DNA of 64,000 nucleotides from Bacteriovoracaceae bacterium (lineage in GTDB: Bacteria; Bdellovibrionota; Bacteriovoracia; Bacteriovoracales; Bacteriovoracaceae), in the NCBI GenBank assembly GCA_020630335.1, contig JAHDBN010000008.1, positions 1 to 64,000 of the forward strand, written 5' to 3'. The notes under the pieces are model-generated. The model was given only the letters and a program-made list of their open reading frames with translations. It made no database searches and was not told where the DNA came from. A program made the position numbers and the translations under genes. This document shows positions 59,913 through 64,000 of this stretch, in pieces (the stretch's first letter is position 1; each line of letters begins with the position of its first letter).

Positions 59913-62900
59913 GATCTTTTCTCTCATAATATTCAAGCACATCTAAATAAGATTTCGCAGTATCTAATGAGGTAAAACAAGGAATTCTTCTCTCAAAAGC
60001 TGTTCTTCTTAAAAGGTGTCCATCAGTATTGGATTTTTTTCCTTTAGAAAGAGTGTTAATAATCACATCAATCTCGCCATCTAAAACATAATGATGAAGG
60101 TTATAATCTGCTTTACCAATCTTATGAACTATCTTCATCTCTAGGCCTAAATTATTTTTTATATACTCGGCAGTTCCTGGGGTAGAAAGAAGAGTAAAGC
60201 CTAGATCATGAAACCTTTTCACCAAGCTCGCTCCTTCTTGTTTATAACGATCAGACAAGGTGATAAGAATGTTTTTTCTTTTTGGTAAATCTATACCTAA
60301 TGAAAGTAACCCTTTATATAAGGCCATGGGCAAATCTTTTGCCTTCCCCATCACTTCACCTGTAGATTTCATCTCCGGCCCAAGTCCTGGTTCGACACCA
60401 CTTAATTTATCAAAAGAGAAAATTGGAACTTTCACCGCATAAAAATCAGGAGTAGGACAAACTCCAGGTTTTAATCCTAAGTCATTTAAACTTTTACCAA
60501 GCATTAATTGAGTTGCAACTTGGGCCATATGAACCTTCGTCATTTTAGATAAGAATGGTACTGTCCTACTAGCTCGAGGGTTTACCTCGATAACATATAC
60601 CTTTCCTTTCTTATGCATAAACTGAATATTAAAAATTCCTTTGATATTTAGAGCTTTTGCTAACTGCTCTGTCATTGAAACAATCTTCTCTTTAATCTCA
60701 TCAAAAAGTTTCACACTAGGATAAACGGCCATCGAATCTCCTGAGTGAACCCCTGCTCTTTCTATATGCTCCATTATTCCAGGAATACAAACTTCACTTC
60801 CATCACAAAGTCCATCGACCTCAATTTCGAGGCCTTCAATATATTGATCAATAAGAAGTGGCCTTTCTTTATTAATAATAATTTCTTGTTTTAAATATTC
60901 TCTTAAATCAGTCTCATCATGAGCAATCTCCATAAACTGACCACCTAGAACAAAAGAAGGCCTTAGCATTACGGGAAAAATAATTTGATCTAAAATATCA
61001 TCTATTTCTTTCACATCACTTAGAGTTAAAGCTGCTGGCCTATTAATTTCTAAGTCATCTAAAACTTTTTCAAACTGCTCTCTATCTTCAGCTCTAGCAA
61101 TATCTTCAGGGCTTGTTCCTAGAATTTTAAATCCAGCATCACTAATATCTTTGGTAAGATTAATTGCAGTCTGGCCCCCAAACTGAACAATCACACCTTC
61201 TGGTTTCTCTCGTTTTAAAATATTGAGAACATCTTCTTTATATAGAGGCTCAAAGTATAATCGATCTGACATAGAAAAATCTGTCGAACAAGTCTCAGGA
61301 TTATTATTAATCATAATTGTTTTATAACCAAGCTCTCTACATGCTATGAGAGAATGTACACAAGAATAATCAAACTCAATTCCTTGCCCAATTCTTATAG
61401 GGCCAGAACCTATAATAGCTATCTTTTTATCTTTCTCCTCTTCCCACTCATCATACTCTTCATAAGTTTGATAATAATAAGGAGTAAGTGCTGGGAACTC
61501 AGCGGCACAAGAATCTACTAACTTTACAACTGGCGAAATAGAAAACTCATCTAAGAGTGATTCTACCTCAATTTCTGATTTTTTTGAAAACCTTGATATA
61601 GCAGAGTTTGTAAAACCTAGATATTTTGAAAAATATAATAAATCTTTACTAAGTTCTTCACTAGCTAGTCTTTGCTCTATTCTAATAATCTTTTTAATTT
61701 TATTTAAAAAGAATTTATCAATCATTGTTTTTTGATAAATTTCTTCTATCTCTCCTTGGTTTCTTAAAAATTCAGCAATCGCAAAAATTCTAGAATCATC
61801 TTGTTTAAGAATAATATCTAATAACTCATCTTGAGAGAGATCCTTCATCGATGAATCTTCCAAATGATCATACTTAAGTTCTAAGGACCTTACGGCCTTA
61901 AGAATTGATTCTTCCAGAGTTCTCCCCAACGCCATCACTTCACCAGTAGATTTCATTTGAGAACCAAGATTTTTATTTGCTGTGGTAAATTTATCAAATG
62001 GCCATCGAGGAAACTTAGAGACCACGTAATCTATACTTGGCTCAAAAGAAGCATAAGTTTTTCCAGTAATTGGATTTAATACTTCATCAAGGTTTTGTCC
62101 GAGAGCAATAAAGGTTGAAATCTTGGCAATGGGATAACCAGTTGCTTTTGATGCTAATGCTGATGATCTACTAACTCTTGGGTTAACTTCAATGATAATA
62201 CAGTGTTTAGAGTGAGGATCTAGAGCAAGCTGAACATTGCAAGCACCTTCAATTTTTAACGCTCTAACGACATTTAAAGAAATATCTCTTAAGTTTTGGT
62301 AATCATCATCTGATAAAGTTTGTGATGGTGCTACAACTATACTATCACCTGTATGTATTCCAACAGGATCAATATTCTCCATATTACAAATAATAACGGT
62401 GTTATCATTTTTATCTCTAATAACCTCGTATTCAATTTCTTTATAACCAGCAATACTTTTCTCAACTAAGCATTGAGTAATGCTAGAAAGGTGTAACCCT
62501 TTAGTAAGAGTTTCAAGAAACTCTTCTTCTGACTTAACTAATCCTCCTCCAGAGCCACCCATTGTATAAGCAGGCCTAATAATCAAAGGAAGTCCATACT
62601 CTTTTAAAACTTTCTTCCCTTCTTCTAAAGAAGAAACAATTTGTCCTTCTGGCACAGGAATATTCATCGAAATCATTTTTTCTCTGAATAAAAATCTATC
62701 TTCTGCTGTTTTTATTGTTTCTAAGTTTGAGCCTAGAACATCGACGTTATGTTTTGCTAAAAAACCTGATTCAGCTAAAGTTTTAGACATATTAAGTGCA
62801 GTTTGCCCTCCAAAAGAGCTAAGAATGGCATCAGGTTTTTCTTTAATAATAATATCTTGAACAAATTTTTCAGTGATAGGTTCCAGATAAACTTTATCCG

Positions 62901-63072
62901 CCATCGTTTCATCAGTCATGATAGTAGCAGGATTAGAGTTTACTAACACACTTTCAATTCCCAACTCTCTTAAAACTTGTAAACATTGAGAACCAGAATA
63001 ATCAAATTCTGCTGCTTGTCCTATAATGATAGGACCAGAACCAATGACCATGACTTTTTTATACTTTTTCAA
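59905..63072 (-). CDS. carB: carbamoyl-phosphate synthase large subunit
   Basis: The full-length 1,055-residue protein has two homologous ATP-grasp halves. The first starts with VIGSGPIIIGQAAEFDYSG, the second with IIGSGPIRIGQGIEFDYSC. Paired segments EVNPRVSRSSALASKATG and EVNPRASRTVPFLSKMT mark the two active sites. A C-terminal MGS-like allosteric domain (about 930-1055) is present. It makes carbamoyl phosphate from bicarbonate, ammonia and two ATP. It overlaps carA by 4 bp (ATGA). Confidence 0.97.
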   Translation of the reverse strand: MKKYKKVMVIGSGPIIIGQAAEFDYSGSQCLQVLRELGIESVLVNSNPATIMTDETMADKVYLEPITEKFVQDIIIKEKPDAILSSFGGQTALNMSKTLAESGFLAKHNVDVLGSNLETIKTAEDRFLFREKMISMNIPVPEGQIVSSLEEGKKVLKEYGLPLIIRPAYTMGGSGGGLVKSEEEFLETLTKGLHLSSITQCLVEKSIAGYKEIEYEVIRDKNDNTVIICNMENIDPVGIHTGDSIVVAPSQTLSDDDYQNLRDISLNVVRALKIEGACNVQLALDPHSKHCIIIEVNPRVSRSSALASKATGYPIAKISTFIALGQNLDEVLNPITGKTYASFEPSIDYVVSKFPRWPFDKFTTANKNLGSQMKSTGEVMALGRTLEESILKAVRSLELKYDHLEDSSMKDLSQDELLDIILKQDDSRIFAIAEFLRNQGEIEEIYQKTMIDKFFLNKIKKIIRIEQRLASEELSKDLLYFSKYLGFTNSAISRFSKKSEIEVESLLDEFSISPVVKLVDSCAAEFPALTPYYYQTYEEYDEWEEEKDKKIAIIGSGPIRIGQGIEFDYSCVHSLIACRELGYKTIMINNNPETCSTDFSMSDRLYFEPLYKEDVLNILKREKPEGVIVQFGGQTAINLTKDISDAGFKILGTSPEDIARAEDREQFEKVLDDLEINRPAALTLSDVKEIDDILDQIIFPVMLRPSFVLGGQFMEIAHDETDLREYLKQEIIINKERPLLIDQYIEGLEIEVDGLCDGSEVCIPGIMEHIERAGVHSGDSMAVYPSVKLFDEIKEKIVSMTEQLAKALNIKGIFNIQFMHKKGKVYVIEVNPRASRTVPFLSKMTKVHMAQVATQLMLGKSLNDLGLKPGVCPTPDFYAVKVPIFSFDKLSGVEPGLGPEMKSTGEVMGKAKDLPMALYKGLLSLGIDLPKRKNILITLSDRYKQEGASLVKRFHDLGFTLLSTPGTAEYIKNNLGLEMKIVHKIGKADYNLHHYVLDGEIDVIINTLSKGKKSNTDGHLLRRTAFERRIPCFTSLDTAKSYLDVLEYYERKDHA

Positions 63073-64000
63073 TTTGACTCCATTAATTTTTCAAACTCTT
63101 CAAATAAAAAATTTGTATCTCTCGGACCAGGCCTGTGCTCTGGATGAAACTGTACAGATATTGCTTTTTTTCCTCTAACCTTAACTCCCTCAACACTTTT
63201 ATCATTTACATTTATAAACCAAGTATCAAGGCCTGCTTTTTCTAAAGAATCTTTTGTCACGATAAATCCATGATTCTGAGAGCTCATATAAACTTTTCCT
63301 GTCTCAACATCTTTAACTGGATGATTTCCTCCTCTATGTCCATAAAGCATTTTCTCAGTCTTAGCTCCATTCGCTAAACTCAACAATTGATGCCCAAGGC
63401 AAATACCAAATATTGGAAAATGATCTTGAAGAGTATTAATCATATTTATTGTTCCTTGAAGATCCATTGGATCTCCTGGCCCATTTGAAAGACACACTCC
63501 ATCAGGATTAAGTGATTTTATTTTTTCAAAACTTGAATTGAAAGGTACAACAGTCACTTTATATTTCTCTTTTAAATTTTTTAAAATATTTCCTTTATAA
63601 CCAAAGTCCACTAAAACAACGTGTTTACTGGCACTAGAGTTCTCAAAAAACTCTTCTTCTTTCTTACTTACCTTGCTTACTTGTTCTAAAAGATTAGTGT
63701 TTTTTAATTTTTCAACAACTTTTGAAGTCTCCACTTCACTTGAAACAATTAAACCTTTAATCGTTCCATGCTCTCTTAGAGTTTTAGTTAAGGCCCTTGT
63801 ATCTACATTACAAAGCCCACATAGATCTTTTTGGACAAGAAGAGAGTTTAAAGTATTTTCATTACTAAAGTGAGAAGGATGAGTACAAAGATCTTTAATG
63901 ATTAATCCCTTGCAAAAAAGATCTCTTGATTCAAAGAACTCTTCACTTACTCCATAATTCCCAATTAAAGGATAAGTCATGCAAATAATTTGATCACAGT
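63069..64000 (-). CDS. carA: carbamoyl-phosphate synthase small subunit (5' end outside window)
   Basis: The frame is open to the window end, and residues before the internal Met at 63980 read DQIICMTYPLIGNYG, as in normal CarA, so the true start lies beyond 64000. The class I glutaminase triad is present: Cys in FGICLGHQLL, and His and Glu in QFHPEHRPGP. It supplies ammonia from glutamine to CarB. First visible gene of the pyrimidine operon; any regulatory leader lies outside the window. Confidence 0.95.
   Translation of the reverse strand, partial: CDQIICMTYPLIGNYGVSEEFFESRDLFCKGLIIKDLCTHPSHFSNENTLNSLLVQKDLCGLCNVDTRALTKTLREHGTIKGLIVSSEVETSKVVEKLKNTNLLEQVSKVSKKEEEFFENSSASKHVVLVDFGYKGNILKNLKEKYKVTVVPFNSSFEKIKSLNPDGVCLSNGPGDPMDLQGTINMINTLQDHFPIFGICLGHQLLSLANGAKTEKMLYGHRGGNHPVKDVETGKVYMSSQNHGFIVTKDSLEKAGLDTWFINVNDKSVEGVKVRGKKAISVQFHPEHRPGPRDTNFLFEEFEKLMESN

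Overview
The window is a compact, AT-rich (low-GC) Gram-negative chromosome segment. I infer a predatory or free-living delta-type proteobacterium of the Bdellovibrionota (Bacteriovorax/Halobacteriovorax-like). The reasons are the b558-type succinate dehydrogenase, System II (CcsB/CcsA) cytochrome c maturation, an isolated Flp pilin with its prepilin peptidase, and a large share of short-leader exported proteins: papain-like, subtilisin-like, matrixin-like, trypsin-like, M15 and M48 peptidases, a lytic transglycosylase and outer-membrane barrels. No 16S rRNA or other decisive marker is present, so the taxonomy is an inference.

Layout. 1-4382: tRNA-Leu(GAG), a RoxA-like di-heme cytochrome, an exported papain-like protease, a prepilin peptidase and a Flp pilin. 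4650-8045: sdhCAB. 8092-13532: a tightly packed six-gene leftward operon led by an exported alpha-dioxygenase/cyclooxygenase-type heme peroxidase and also carrying a catalase-fold protein. 13713-16754: an XRE-TerB regulator, NfeD and two SPFH proteins. 16809-23570: SprT-DUF2786, M48 protease, DUF423, MltD-like transglycosylase, MscS and TauE. 23630-29041: an OmpA-type porin, GNAT, a small cytochrome c, a thiamine-pyrophosphokinase-like protein, MFS and DUF1624. 29080-32141: ccsB/ccsA. 32190-34950: a translationally coupled four-gene exported operon with two paralogues. 35048-41856: PPTase, a lipoprotein cytochrome c, transaldolase and lipid kinase. 42121-51666: subtilase, matrixin, argS, a giant exported coiled-coil protein, a barrel, an M15 lipoprotein and an alpha/beta hydrolase. 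51635-57644: an exported acyltransferase, a frameshifted exported gene, small exported proteins and an S1 protease. 57707-64000: the pyrimidine operon carA-carB-pyrF-pyrE-pyrD, with carA cut by the window end.

Most notable. (i) Two places where a single exported-protein gene sits between direct repeats of 31-38 bp. In both, the repeat is the 3' end of the upstream plus-strand gene, and removing the insert in silico restores an intact convergent gene pair. This looks like insertion of small cassettes into gene 3' ends. (ii) The heme-dioxygenase plus catalase-fold operon, a candidate exported oxylipin or fatty-acid hydroperoxide pathway. (iii) Two broken genes: an in-frame TAA inside a lipoprotein leader and a one-base frameshift in a T6 tract. 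(iv) Repeated absence of a Shine-Dalgarno site together with a -10 hexamer at -12 to -7 of the start codon, predicting leaderless mRNAs.
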